From Haliclystus octoradiatus (lineage: Eukaryota > Cnidaria > Staurozoa > Stauromedusae > Haliclystidae), in contig OU744447.1 in assembly GCA_916610825.1 (NCBI GenBank), positions 27,726,561-27,790,560 of the forward strand: a DNA stretch of 64,000 nucleotides, read 5' to 3'. The notes under the pieces were generated by a model. It worked only from the letters and a program-made list of their open reading frames with translations. It did not search any database and had not been told where the DNA came from. The position numbers were made by a program, and so were the translations under genes. Of this stretch, positions 11,246 to 23,520 are shown piece by piece; the stretch's first letter is position 1; the number at the start of each line of letters is the position of its first letter.

Positions 11246-14200
11246 GAGTCAAATTCAAATTTCCTTAGGAATTTGGCATTGTTTTTTATCATCTTTCTTT
11301 CCCTTAGGAATTAGGCATTGTTTTTGGTCATTTTGAGTTGTTTTTGTCAAATTCGAATTCCCTTGGGAATTAAGTATTGTTTTTGGTCATTTTGAGTTGT
11401 TTTTGTCAATTTCGAATTCCCTTGGGAATTTGGCAGTGTTTTTTCTCATTTCCCATTCACTTGCGAATTAGGCATTGTTTTTAGTCATTTTGAGTTGTTT
11501 TCGTCAATTTCGAGTTCCCTTGGGAATTAAGGATTGTTTTTCTCAAATTCGAATTCCTTTGAGAATTAGCATTGTTTTTGATCATTTTGAGCTGTTTTTG
11601 TCAAATTCGAATTCCCTTGGGAATTTGGCATTGTTTTTTATCATTTTTCTTTCCCTTAGGAATTAGGCATTGTTTTTGGTCATTTTGAGTTGTTTTTGTC
11701 AAATTCGAATTCCCTTGGGAATTAAGCATTGTTTTTGGTCATTTTGAGTTGTTTTTCTCAAATCCGAATTCCCTTGGGAATGAGGTATTGTTTTTGGTCA
11801 ATTTGAATTGTTTTTGTAAATTTGGAATTCCCTTGGGAATTTGGCATTGTTTTTTCTCATTTCCCATTCATTTGGGAATTAGGCATTGTATTTAGTCATT
11901 TTGAGTTGTTTTTGTCAAATTCGAGTTCTCTTGGGAATTAAGCATTGTTTTTCTAAAATTCGAATTCCTTTGAGAATTAGGCATTGTTTTTGATCATTTT
12001 GAGTCAAATTCGAATTCCCTTGGGAATTTGGCATTGTTTTTTATCATCTTTCTTTCCCTTAGGAATTAGGCATTGTTTTTGGTCATTTTGAGTTGTTTTT
12101 GTCAAATTCGAATTCCCTTGGGAATTAAGTATTGTTTTTGGTCATTTTGAGTTGTTTTTGTCAATTTCGAATTCCCTTGGGAATTTGGCATTGTTTTTTC
12201 TCATTTCCCATTCACTTGAGAATTAGGAATTGTTTTTAGTCATTTTGAGTTGTTTTTGTGAAATTCGAGTTCCCTTGGGAATTAAGCATTGTTTTTTATC
12301 ATTTTTTTTTCCCTTAGGTATTAGGCATTGTTTTTGGTCATTTTGAGTTGTTTTTGTCAAATTCGAATTCCCTTGGGATGTAAGCATTGTTTTTGGTCAT
12401 TATGAGTTGTTTTTCTCAAATTCGAATTCCCTTGGGAATGAGGTATTGTTTTTGGTCAATTTGAATTGTTTTTGTCAATTTCGAATTCCCTTGGGAATTT
12501 GGCATTGCTTTTTCTCATTTCCCATTCATTTGGGAATTAGGCATTGTATTTAGTCATTTTGAGTTGGTTTTGTCAAATTCGAAGTTCTCTTGGGAATTAA
12601 GCATTGTTTTTCTCAAATTCGAATTCCTTTGAGAATTAGGCATTGTTTTTGATCATTTTGAGCTTTTTTTGTCAAATTCGAATTCCCTTGGAAATTTGGC
12701 ATTGTTTTTTATCATTTTTCTTTCCCTTAGGAATTAGGCATTGTTTTTGGTCATTTTGAGTTGTTTTTGTCAAATTCGAATTCCCTTGGGAATTAAGTAT
12801 TGTTTTTGGTCATTTTTAGTTGTTTTTGTCAATTTCGAATTCCCTTGGGAATTTGGCATTGTTTTTTCTCATTTCCCATTCACTTGAGAATTAGGCATTG
12901 TTTTTAGTCATTTTGAGTTGTTTTTGTGAAATTCGAGTTCCCTTGGGAATTAAGCATTGTTTTTTATCATTTTTTTTTCCCTTAGGAATTAGGCATTGTT
13001 TTTGGTCATTTTGAGTTGTTTTTGTCAAATTCGAATTCCCTTGGGATGTAAGCATTGTTTTTGGTCATTATGAGTTGTTTTTCTCAAATTCGAATTCCCT
13101 TGGGAATGAGGTATTGTTTTTGGTCAATTTGAATTGTTTTTGTCAATTTCGAATTCCCTTGGGAATTTGGCATTGCTTTTTCTCATTTCCCATTCATTTG
13201 GGAATTAGGCATTGTATTTAGTCATTTTGAGTTGGTTTTGTCAAATTCGAAGTTCTCTTGGGAATTAAGCATTGTTTTTCTCAAATTCGAATTCCTTTGA
13301 GAATTAGGCATTGTTTTTGATCATTTTGAGCTTTTTTTGTCAAATTCGAATTCCCTTGGAAATTTGGCATTGTTTTTTATCATTTTTCTTTCCCTTAGGA
13401 ATTAGGCATTGTTTTTGGTCATTTTGAGTTGTTTTTGTCAAATTCGAATTCCCTTGGGAATTAAGCATTGTTTTTGGTCATTTTGAGTTGTTTTTCTCAA
13501 ATTCGAATTCCCTTGGAATTAGGCATTGTTTTTGGTCATTTTGAGTCAAATTCGAATTCCCTTGGGAATTAGGCATTGTTTTTTATCATTTTTCTTTCCC
13601 TTAGGAATTAGGCATTGTTTTTGGTCATTTTGAGTTGTTTTTGTCAAATTCGAATTCCCTTGGGAATTAAGCATTGTTTTTGGTCATTTTGAGTTGTTTT
13701 TCTCAAATTCGAATTCCCTTGGGAATGAGGTATTGTTTTTGGTCAATTTGAATTGTTTTTGTCAATTTCGAATTCCCTTGGGAATTTGGCATTGTTTTTT
13801 CTCATTTCCCATTCATTTGGGAATTAGGCATTGTATTTAGTCAATTTGAGTTGTTTTTGTCAAATTCGAGTTCTCTTGGGAATTAAGCATTGTTTTTGGT
13901 CATTTTGAGTTGTTTTTCTCAAATTCGAATTCCCTTGGGAATTAAGTATTGTTTTTGGTCATTTTGAGTTGTTTTTGTCAATTTCGAATTCCCTTGGGAA
14001 TTTGGCATTGTTTTTTCTCATTTCCCATTCACTTGGGAATTAGGCATTGTTTTTAGTCATTTTGAGTTGTTTCTGTCAAATTCGAGTTCCCTTGGGAATT
14101 AAGCATTGTTTTTCTCAAATTCGAATTCCTTTGAGAATTAGGCATTGTTTTTGATCATTTTGAGCTGTTTTTGTCAAATTCGAATTCCCTTGGAAATTTG

Positions 14201-14377
14201 GCATTGTTTTTTATCATTTTTCTTTCCCTTAGGAATTAGGCATTGTTTTTGGTCATTTTGAGTTGTTTTTGTCAAATTCGAATTCCCTTGGGAATTCAGC
14301 ATTGTTTTTGGTCATTTTGAGTTGTTTCTATCAAATTCGAATTCCCTTGGGAAGGAGGTATTGTTTTTGGTCATTTT
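11246..14377 (+). repeat. 2465-bp-class unit, copy 2 (3132 bp, with extra 668 bp)
   Basis: No gene. J junctions lie at 11246, 12001 and 13543, and the next is at 14378. The 755-bp and 835-bp segments match copy 1. The middle segment is 1542 bp instead of 875 because a 668-bp block is present twice in tandem (GATGTAAG at 12376 and 13044). The segment also ends with a one-base-short CCCTTGGAATT near 13511. Confidence 0.82.
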
Positions 14378-15170
14378 GAGTCAAATTCAAATTTCCTTAG
14401 GAATTTGGCATTGTTTTTTATCATCTTTCTTTCCCTTAGGAATTAGGCATTGTTATTGGTCATTTTGAGTTGTTTTTGTCAAATTCGAGTTCTCTTGGGA
14501 ATTAAGCATTGTGTTTCTCAAATTCGAATGCCTTTGAGAATTAGGCATTGTTTTTTTCATTTTGAGCTGTTTTTGTCAAATTCGAGTTCCCTTGGGAATT
14601 AAGCATTGTTTTTCTCAAATTCGAATGCCTTTGAGAATTAGGCATTGTTTTTGATCATTTTGAGCTGTTTTTGTCAAATTCGAATTCCCTTGGGAATTTG
14701 GCATTGTTTTTTATAATTTTTCTTTCCCTTAGGAATTAGGCATTGTTTTTGGTCATTTTGAGTTGTTTTTGTCAAATTCGAATTCCCTTGGAAATTTAGC
14801 ATTGTTTTTTCTCATTTCCCATTCACTTGGGAATTAGGCATTGTTTTAGTCATTTTGAGTTGTTTCTGTCAAATTCGAGTTCCCTTGGGAATTAAGCATT
14901 GTTTTTCTCAAATTCGAATTCCTTTGAGAATTAGGCATTGTTTTTGATCATTTTGAGCTGTTTTTGTCAAATTCGAATTCCCTTGGAAATTTGGCATTGT
15001 TTTTTATCATTTTTCTTTCCCTTAGGAATTAGGCATTGTTTTTGGTCATTTTGAGTTGTTTTTGTCAAATTCGAATTCCCTTGGGAATTCAGCATTGTTT
15101 TTGGTCATTTTGAGTTGTTTCTCTCAAATTCGAATTCCCTTGGGAATGAGGTATTGTTTTTGGTCATTTT
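14378..15170 (+). repeat. 793-bp partial unit
   Basis: No gene. The first part matches 19795 onward at offset 5417, sharing the rare TTGTTATTGG (14451 and 19868) and AATGCCTTTGAG. From about 14790 it switches to sequence matching 16950 onward (offset 2159). It therefore looks like a recombinant of two units. Confidence 0.75.
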
Positions 15171-17329
15171 GAGTCAAATTCAAATTTCCTTAGGAATTTG
15201 GCATTGTTTTTTATCATCTTTCTTTCCCTTAGGAATTAGGCATTGTTTTTGGTCATTTTGAGTTGTTTTTGTCAAATTCGAATTCCCTTGGGAATTAAGT
15301 ATTGTTTTTGGTCATTTTGAGTTGTTTTTGTCAATTTCGAATTCCCTTGGGAATTTGGCAGTGTTTTTTCTCATTTCCCATTCACTTGCGAATTAGGCAT
15401 TGTTTTTAGTCATTTTGAGTTGTTTTTGTCAATTTCGAGTTCCCTTGGGAATTAAGCATTGTTTTTCTCAAATTCGAATTCCTTTGAGAATTAGCATTGT
15501 TTTTGATCATTTTGAGCTGTTTTTGTCAAATTCGAATTCCCTTGGGAATTTGGCATTGTTTTTTATCATTTTTCTTTCCCTTAGGAATTAGGCATTGTTT
15601 TTGGTCATTTTGAGTTGTTTTTGTCAAATTTGAATTCCCTTGGGAATTAAGCATTGTTTTTGGTCATTTTGAGTTGTTTTTCTCAAATCCGAATTCCCTT
15701 GGGAATGAGGTATTGTTTTTGGTCAATTTGAATTGTTTTTGTAAATTTCGAATTCCCTTGGGAATTTGGCATTGTTTTTTCTCATTTCCCATTCATTTGG
15801 GAATTAGGCATTGTATTTAGTCATTTTGAGTTGTTTTTGTCAAATTCGAGTTCTCTTGGGAATTAAGCATTGTTTTTCTAAAATTCGAATTCCTTTGAGA
15901 ATTAGGCATTGTTTTTGATCATTTTGAGTCAAATTCGAATTCCCTTGGGAATTTGGCATTGTTTTTTATCATCTTTCTTTCCCTTAGGAATTAGGCATTG
16001 TTTTTGGTCATTTTGAGTTGTTTTTGTCAAATTCGAATTCCCTTGGGAATTAAGTATTGTTTTTGGTCATTTTGAGTTGTTTTTGTCAATTTCGAATTCC
16101 CTTGGGAATTTGGCATTGTTTTTTCTCATTTCCCATTCACTTGAGAATTAGGCATTGTTTTTAGTCATTTTGAGTTGTTTTTGTGAAATTCGAGTTCCCT
16201 TGGGAATTAAGCATTGTTTTTTATCATTTTTTTTTCCCTTAGGAATTAGGCATTGTTTTTGGTCATTTTGAGTTGTTTTTGTCAAATTCGAATTCCCTTG
16301 GGATGTAAGCATTGTTTTTGGTCATTATGAGTTGTTTTTCTCAAATTCGAATTCCCTTGGGAATGAGGTATTGTTTTTGGTCAATTTGAATTGTTTTTGT
16401 CAATTTCGAATTCCCTTGGGAATTTGGCATTGTTTTTTCTCATTTCCCATTCATTTGGGAATTAGGCATTGTATTTAGTCATTTTGAGTTGGTTTTGTCA
16501 AATTCGAAGTTCTCTTGGGAATTAAGCATTGTTTTTCTCAAATTCGAATTCCTTTGAGAATTAGGCATTGTTTTTGATCATTTTGAGCTTTTTTTGTCAA
16601 ATTCGAATTCCCTTGGGAATTAAGCATTGTTTTTGGTCATTTTGAGTTGTTTTTCTCAAATTCGAATTCCCTTGGGAATGAGGTATTGTTTTTGGTCAAT
16701 TTGAATTGTTTTTGTCAATTTCGAATTCCCTTGGGAATTTGGCATTGTTTTTTCTCATTTCCCATTCATTTGGGAATTAGGCATTGTATTTAGTCAATTT
16801 GAGTTGTTTTTGTCAAATTCGAGTTCTCTTGGGAATTAAGCATTGTTTTTGGTCATTTTGAGTTGTTTTTCTCAAATTCGAATTCCCTTGGAATTAAGTA
16901 TTGTTTTTGGTCATTTTGAGTTATTTTTGTCAATTTCGAATTCCCTTGGGAATTTGGCATTGTTTTTTCTCATTTCCCATTCACTTGGGAATTAGGCATT
17001 GTTTTTAGTCATTTTGAGTTGTTTCTGTCAAATTCGAGTTCCCTTGGGAATTAAGCATTGTTTTTCTCAAATTCGAATTCCTTTGAGAATTAGGCATTGT
17101 TTTTGATCATTTTGAGCTGTTTTTGTCAAATTCGAATTCCCTTGGAAATTTGGCATTGTTTTTTATCATTTTTCTTTCCCTTAGGAATTAGGCATTGTTT
17201 TTGGTCATTTTGAGTTGTTTTTGTCAAATTCGAATTCCCTTGGGAATTCAGCATTGTTTTTGGTCATTTTCAGTTGTTTCTCTCAAATTCGAATTCCCTT
17301 GGGAATGAGGTATTGTTTTTGGTCATTTT
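15171..17329 (+). repeat. 2465-bp-class unit, copy 3 (2159 bp, about 306 bp deleted)
   Basis: No gene. The 755-bp segment 15171-15925 is intact. The remainder is 1404 bp instead of 1710. The missing part is at about 16608, where the next copy has an extra stretch near 18767-19073. The copy is otherwise parallel to 17330 onward. Confidence 0.8.
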
Positions 17330-19794
17330 GAGTCAAATTCAAATTTCCTTAGGAATTTGGCATTGTTTTTTATCATCTTTCTTTCCCTTAGGAATTAGGC
17401 ATTGTTTTTGGTCATTTTGAGTTGTTTTTGTCAAATTCGAATTCCCTTGGGAATTAAGTATTGTTTTTGGTCATTTTGAGTTGTTTTTGTCAATTTCGAA
17501 TTCCCTTGGGAATTTGGCAGTGTTTTTTCTCATTTCCCATTCACTTGCGAATTAGGCATTGTTTTTAGTCATTTTGAGTTGTTTTTGTCAATTTCGAGTT
17601 CCCTTGGGAATTAAGCATTGTTTTTCTCAAATTCGAATTCCTTTGAGAATTAGCATTGTTTTTGATCATTTTGAGCTGTTTTTGTCAAATTCGAATTCCC
17701 TTGGGAATTTGGCATTGTTTTTTATCATTTTTCTTTCCCTTAGGAATTAGGCATTGTTTTTGGTCATTTTGAGTTGTTTTTGTCAAATTCGAATTCCCTT
17801 GGGAATTAAGCATTGTTTTTGGTCATTTTGAGTTGTTTTTCTCAAATCCAAATTCCCTTGGGAATGAGGTATTGTTTTTGGTCAATTTGAATTGTTTTTG
17901 TAAATTTCGAATTCCCTTGGGAATTTGGCATTGTTTTTTCTCATTTCCCATTCATTTGGGAATTAGGCATTGTATTTAGTCATTTTGAGTTGTTTTTGTC
18001 AAATTCGAGTTCTCTTGGGAATTAAGCATTGTTTTTCTAAAATTCGAATTCCTTTGAGAATTAGGCATTGTTTTTGATCATTTTGAGTCAAATTCGAATT
18101 CCCTTGGGAATTTGGCATTGTTTTTTATCATCTTTCTTTCCCTTAGGAATTAGGAATTGTTTTTGGTCATTTTGAGTTGTTTTTGTCAAATTCGAATTCC
18201 CTTGGGAATTAAGTATTGTTTTTGGTCATTTTGAGTTGTTTTTGTCAATTTCGAATTCCCTTGGGAATTTGGCATTGTTTTTTCTCATTTCCCATTCACT
18301 TGAGAATTAGGCATTGTTTTTAGTCATTTTGAGTTGTTTTTGTGAAATTCGAGTTCCCTTGGGAATTAAGCATTGTTTTTTATCATTTTTTTTTCCCTTA
18401 GGAATTAGGCATTGTTTTTGGTCATTTTGAGTTGTTTTTGTCAAATTCGAATTCCCTTGGGATGTAAGCATTGTTTTTGGTCATTATGAGTTGTTTTTCT
18501 CAAATTCGAATTCCCTTGGGAATGAGGTATTGTTTTTGGTCAATTTGAATTGTTTTTGTCAATTTCGAATTCCCTTGGGAATTTGGCATTGTTTTTTCTC
18601 ATTTCCCATTCATTTGGGAATTAGGCATTGTATTTAGTCATTTTGAGTTGGTTTTGTCAAATTCGAAGTTCTCTTGGGAATTAAGCATTGTTTTTCTCAA
18701 ATTCGAATTCCTTTGAGAATTAGGCATTGTTTTTGATCATTTTGAGCTTTTTTTGTCAAATTCGAATTCCCTTGGAAATTTGGCATTGTTTTTTATCATT
18801 TTTCTTTCCCTTAGGAATTAGGCATTGTTTTTGGTCATTTTGAGTTGTTTTTGTCAAATTCGAATTCCCTTGGGAATTAAGCATTGTTTTTGGTCATTTT
18901 GAGTTGTTTTTCTCAAATTCGAATTCCTTTGAGAATTAGGCATTGTTTTTGATCATGTTGAGTCAAATTCGAATTCCCTTGGGAATTTGGCATTGTTTTT
19001 TATCATTTTTCTTTCCCTTAGGAATTAGGCATTGTTTTTGGTCATTTTGAGTTGTTTTTGTCAAATTCGAATTCCCTTGGGAATTAAGCATTGTTTTTGG
19101 TCATTTTGAGTTGTTTTTCTCAAATTCGAATTCCCTTGGGAATGAGGTATTGTTTTTGGTCAATTTGAATTGTTTTTGTCAATTTCGAATTCCCTTGGGA
19201 ATTTGGCATTGTTTTTTCTCATTTCCCATTCATTTGGGAATTAGGCATTGTATTTAGTCAATTTGAGTTGTTTTTGTCAAATTCGAGTTCTCTTGGGAAT
19301 TAAGCATTGTTTTTGGTCATTTTGAGTTGTTTTTCTCAAATTCGAATTCCCTTGGGAATTAAGTATTGTTTTTGGTCATTTTGAGTTATTTTTGTCAATT
19401 TCGAATTCCCTTGGGAATTTGGCATTGTTTTTTCTCATTTCCCATTCACTTGGGAATTAGGCATTGTTTTTAGTCATTTTGAGTTGTTTCTGTCAAATTC
19501 GAGTTCCCTTGGGAATTAAGCATTGTTTTTCTCAAATTCGAATTCCTTTGAGAATTAGGCATTGTTTTTGATCATTTTGAGCTGTTTTTGTCAAATTCGA
19601 ATTCCCTTGGAAATTTGGCATTGTTTTTTATCATTTTTCTTTCCCTTAGGAATTAGGCATTGTTTTTGGTCATTTTGAGTTGTTTTTGTCAAATTCGAAT
19701 TCCCTTGGGAATTCAGCATTGTTTTTGGTCATTTTGAGTTGTTTCTCTCAAATTCGAATTCCCTTGGGAATGAGGTATTGTTTTTGGTCATTTT
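17330..19794 (+). repeat. 2465-bp higher-order unit, reference copy
   Basis: No gene. J junctions at 17330, 18085 and 18960, with the next at 19795, give 755, 875 and 835 bp with no insertion. The other units of this domain can be derived from it by one insertion or deletion each. GATGTAAG is at 18460 and GATCATGTTGAG just before 18960. Confidence 0.83.
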
Positions 19795-20766
19795 GAGTCA
19801 AATTCAAATTTCCTTAGGAATTTGGCATTGTTTTTTATCATCTTTCTTTCCCTTAGGAATTAGGCATTGTTATTGGTCATTTTGAGTTGTTTTTGTCAAA
19901 TTCGAGTTCTCTTGGGAATTAAGCATTGTGTTTCTCAAATTCGAATGCCTTTGAGAATTAGGCATTGTTTTTGATCATTTTGAGCTGTTTTTGTCAAATT
20001 CGAGTTCCCTTGGGAATTAAGCATTGTTTTTCTCAAATTCGAATGCCTTTGAGAATTAGGCATTGTTTTTGATCATTTTGAGCTGTTTTTGTCAAATTCG
20101 AATTCCCTTGGGAATTTGGCATTGTTTTTTATCATTTTTCTTTCCCTTAGGAATTAGGCATTGTTTTTGGTCATTTTGAGTTGTTTTTGTCAAATTCGAA
20201 TTCCCTTGGAAATTTAGCATTGTTTTTGGTCATTTTGAGTTGTTTTTCTCAAATTCGAATTCCCTTGAGAATGAGGTATTGTTTTTGGTCAATTTGAATT
20301 GTTTTTGTCAATTTCGAATTCCCTTCGGAATTTGGCATTGTGTTTTCTCATTTCCCATTCATTTGGGAATTAGGCATTGTATTTAGTCATTTTGAGTTGT
20401 TTTTGTCAAATTCGAGTTCTCTTGGGAATTAAGCATTGTTTTTGGTCATTTTGAGTTGTTTTTCTCAAATTCGAATTCCCTTGGGAATTAAGTATTGTTT
20501 TTGGTCATTTTGAGTTGTTTTTGTCAATTTCGAATTCCCTTGGGAATTTTGCATTGTTATTTCTCATTTCCCATTCACTTGGGAATTAGGCATTGTTTTT
20601 AGTCATTTTGAGTTGTTTTTGTCAAATTCGAGTTCTCTTGGGAATTAAGCATTGTTTTTCTCAAATTCGAATTCCTTTGAGAATTAGGCATTGTTTTTGA
20701 TCATTTTGAGCTGTTTTTCTCAAATTCGAATTCCTTTGAGAATTAGGCATTGTTTTTGATCATTTT
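19795..20766 (+). repeat. 972-bp partial unit
   Basis: No gene. It begins like 14378 (TTCAAATTTCC, TTGTTATTGG, AATGCCTTTGAG twice), then passes into sequence typical of the right-hand domains, with GGGAATTTTGCATTG near 20540. This is where the TTCAAATTTCC form of J is last seen; later J copies mostly read TTCGAATTCCCTTAGG. Confidence 0.77.
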
Positions 20767-21899
20767 GAGTCAAATTCGAATTCCCTTAGGAATTTGGCAT
20801 TGTTTTTTATCATCTTTCTTTCCCTTAGGAATTAGGCATTGTTTTTGGTCATTTTGAGTTGTTTTTGTCAAATTCGAATTCCCTTGGGAATTAAGTATTG
20901 TTTTTGGTCATTTTGAGTTGTTTTTGTCAATTTCGAATTCCCTTGGGAATTTGGCATTGTTTTTTCTCATTTCCCATTCACTTGGGAATTTGGCATTGTT
21001 TTTTATCATTTTTTTTTCCCTTAAGAATTAGGCATTGTTTTTGGTCATTATGAGTTGTTTTTCTCAAATTCGAATTCCCTTGGGAATGAGGTATTGTTTT
21101 TGGACAATTTGAATTGTTTTTGTCAATTTCGAGTTCCCTTGGGAATTTGGCATTGTTTTTTCTCATTTCCCATTCATTTGGGAATTAGGCATTGTATTTA
21201 GTCATTTTGAGTTGTTTTTGTCAAATTCGAAGTTCTCTTGGGAATTAAGCATTGTTTTTCTCAAATTCGAATTCCTTTGAGAATTAGGCATTGTTTTTGA
21301 TCATTTTGAGCTTTTTTTGTCAAATTCGAATTCCCTTGGGAATGAGGTATTGTTTTTGGTCAATTTGAATTGTTTTTGTCAATTTCGAATTCCCTTGGGA
21401 ATTTGGCATTGTTTTTTCTCATTTCCCATTTATTTGGGAATTAGGCATTGTATTTAGTCATTTTGAGTTGTTTTTGTCAAATTCGAAGTTCTCTTGGGAA
21501 TGAGGTATTGTTTTTGGACAATTTGAATTGTTTTTGTCAATTTCGAGTTCCCTTGGGAATTTGGCATTGTTTTTTCTCATTTCCCATTCATTTGGGAATT
21601 AGGCATTGTATTTAGTCATTTTGAGTTGTTTTTGTCAAATTCGAAGTTCTCTTGGGAATTAAGCATTGTTTTTCTCAAATTCGAATTCCTTTGAGAATTA
21701 GGCATTGTTTTTGATCATTTTGAGCTTTTTTTGTCAAATTCGAATTCCCTTGGGAATGAGGTATTGTTTTTGGTCAATTTGAATTGTTTTTGTCAATTTC
21801 GAATTCCCTTGGGAATTTGGCATTGTTTTTTCTCATTTCCCATTTATTTGGGAATTAGGCATTGTATTTAGTCATTTTGAGTTGTTTTTGTCAAATTCG
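20631..21899 (+). repeat. 1269-bp tandem duplication, first copy
   Basis: No gene. It repeats directly as 21900-23168, with matched markers 1269 bp apart: J at 20767/22036, GGACAATTT at 21102/22371 and 21516/22785, and the unusual TTCTCTTGGGAATGAGG near 21489/22758. Inside the copy a 414-bp repeat gives two GGACAATTT subunits. I saw very few base differences, for example GGGAATTAAG against GGGAGTTAAG at the start. Confidence 0.85.
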
Positions 21900-23168
21900 A
21901 GTTCTCTTGGGAGTTAAGCATTGTTTTTCTCAAATTCGAATTCCTTTGAGAATTAGGCATTGTTTTTGATCATTTTGAGCTGTTTTTCTCAAATTCGAAT
22001 TCCTTTGAGAATTAGGCATTGTTTTTGATCATTTTGAGTCAAATTCGAATTCCCTTAGGAATTTGGCATTGTTTTTTATCATCTTTCTTTCCCTTAGGAA
22101 TTAGGCATTGTTTTTGGTCATTTTGAGTTGTTTTTGTCAAATTCGAATTCCCTTGGGAATTAAGTATTGTTTTTGGTCATTTTGAGTTGTTTTTGTCAAT
22201 TTCGAATTCCCTTGGGAATTTGGCATTGTTTTTTCTCATTTCCCATTCACTTGGGAATTTGGCATTGTTTTTTATCATTTTTTTTTCCCTTAAGAATTAG
22301 GCATTGTTTTTGGTCATTATGAGTTGTTTTTCTCAAATTCGAATTCCCTTGGGAATGAGGTATTGTTTTTGGACAATTTGAATTGTTTTTGTCAATTTCG
22401 AGTTCCCTTGGGAATTTGGCATTGTTTTTTCTCATTTCCCATTCATTTGGGAATTAGGCATTGTATTTAGTCATTTTGAGTTGTTTTTGTCAAATTCGAA
22501 GTTCTCTTGGGAATTAAGCATTGTTTTTCTCAAATTCGAATTCCTTTGAGAATTAGGCATTGTTTTTGATCATTTTGAGCTTTTTTTGTCAAATTCGAAT
22601 TCCCTTGGGAATGAGGTATTGTTTTTGGTCAATTTGAATTGTTTTTGTCAATTTCGAATTCCCTTGGGAATTTGGCATTGTTTTTTCTCATTTCCCATTT
22701 ATTTGGGAATTAGGCATTGTATTTAGTCATTTTGAGTTGTTTTTGTCAAATTCGAAGTTCTCTTGGGAATGAGGTATTGTTTTTGGACAATTTGAATTGT
22801 TTTTGTCAATTTCGAGTTCCCTTGGGAATTTGGCATTGTTTTTTCTCATTTCCCATTCATTTGGGAATTAGGCATTGTATTTAGTCATTTTGAGTTGTTT
22901 TTGTCAAATTCGAAGTTCTCTTGGGAATTAAGCATTGTTTTTCTCAAATTCGAATTCCTTTGAGAATTAGGCATTGTTTTTGATCATTTTGAGCTTTTTT
23001 TGTCAAATTCGAATTCCCTTGGGAATGAGGTATTGTTTTTGGTCAATTTGAATTGTTTTTGTCAATTTCGAATTCCCTTGGGAATTTGGCATTGTTTTTT
23101 CTCATTTCCCATTTATTTGGGAATTAGGCATTGTATTTAGTCATTTTGAGTTGTTTTTGTCAAATTCG
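21900..23168 (+). repeat. 1269-bp tandem duplication, second copy
   Basis: No gene. It parallels 20631-21899 throughout. After it the sequence departs (GAATTCCCTTGGGAATTAAG instead of GAGTTCTCTTGGGAGTTAAG). High identity over a long unit implies a recent event, or an assembly duplication. Confidence 0.85.
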
Positions 23169-23520
23169 AATTCCCTTGGGAATTAAGCATTGTTTTTGGT
23201 CATTTTGAGTTGTTTTTCTCAAATTCGAATTCCCTTGGGAATGAGGTATTGTTTTTGGTCAATTTGAATTGTTTTTGTCAATTTCGAATTCCCTTGGGAA
23301 TTTGGCATTGTTTTTTCTCATTTCCCATTCATTTGGGAATTAGGCATTGTATTTAGTCATTTTGAGTTGTTTTTGTCAAATTCGAGTTCTCTTGGGAATT
23401 AAGCATTGTTTTTCTCAAATTCGAATTCCTTTGAGAATTAGGCATTGTTTTTGATCATTTTGAGCTGTTTTTCTCAAATTCGAATTCCTTTGAGAATTAG
23501 GCATTGTTTTTGATCATTTT
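23169..23520 (+). repeat. Satellite segment between duplications
   Basis: No gene. Ordinary order of L, L, S1, L, S3 and L leads into J at 23521. The same order precedes most J junctions in the right half. Confidence 0.8.

Noticed and set aside
8412-17750. 63-codon + strand open frames at 8412, 11475, 15400 and 17559
   Set aside because: Same reason: one per copy of the 2465-bp unit, translated T-rich repeat, and no ribosome-binding or splice context.
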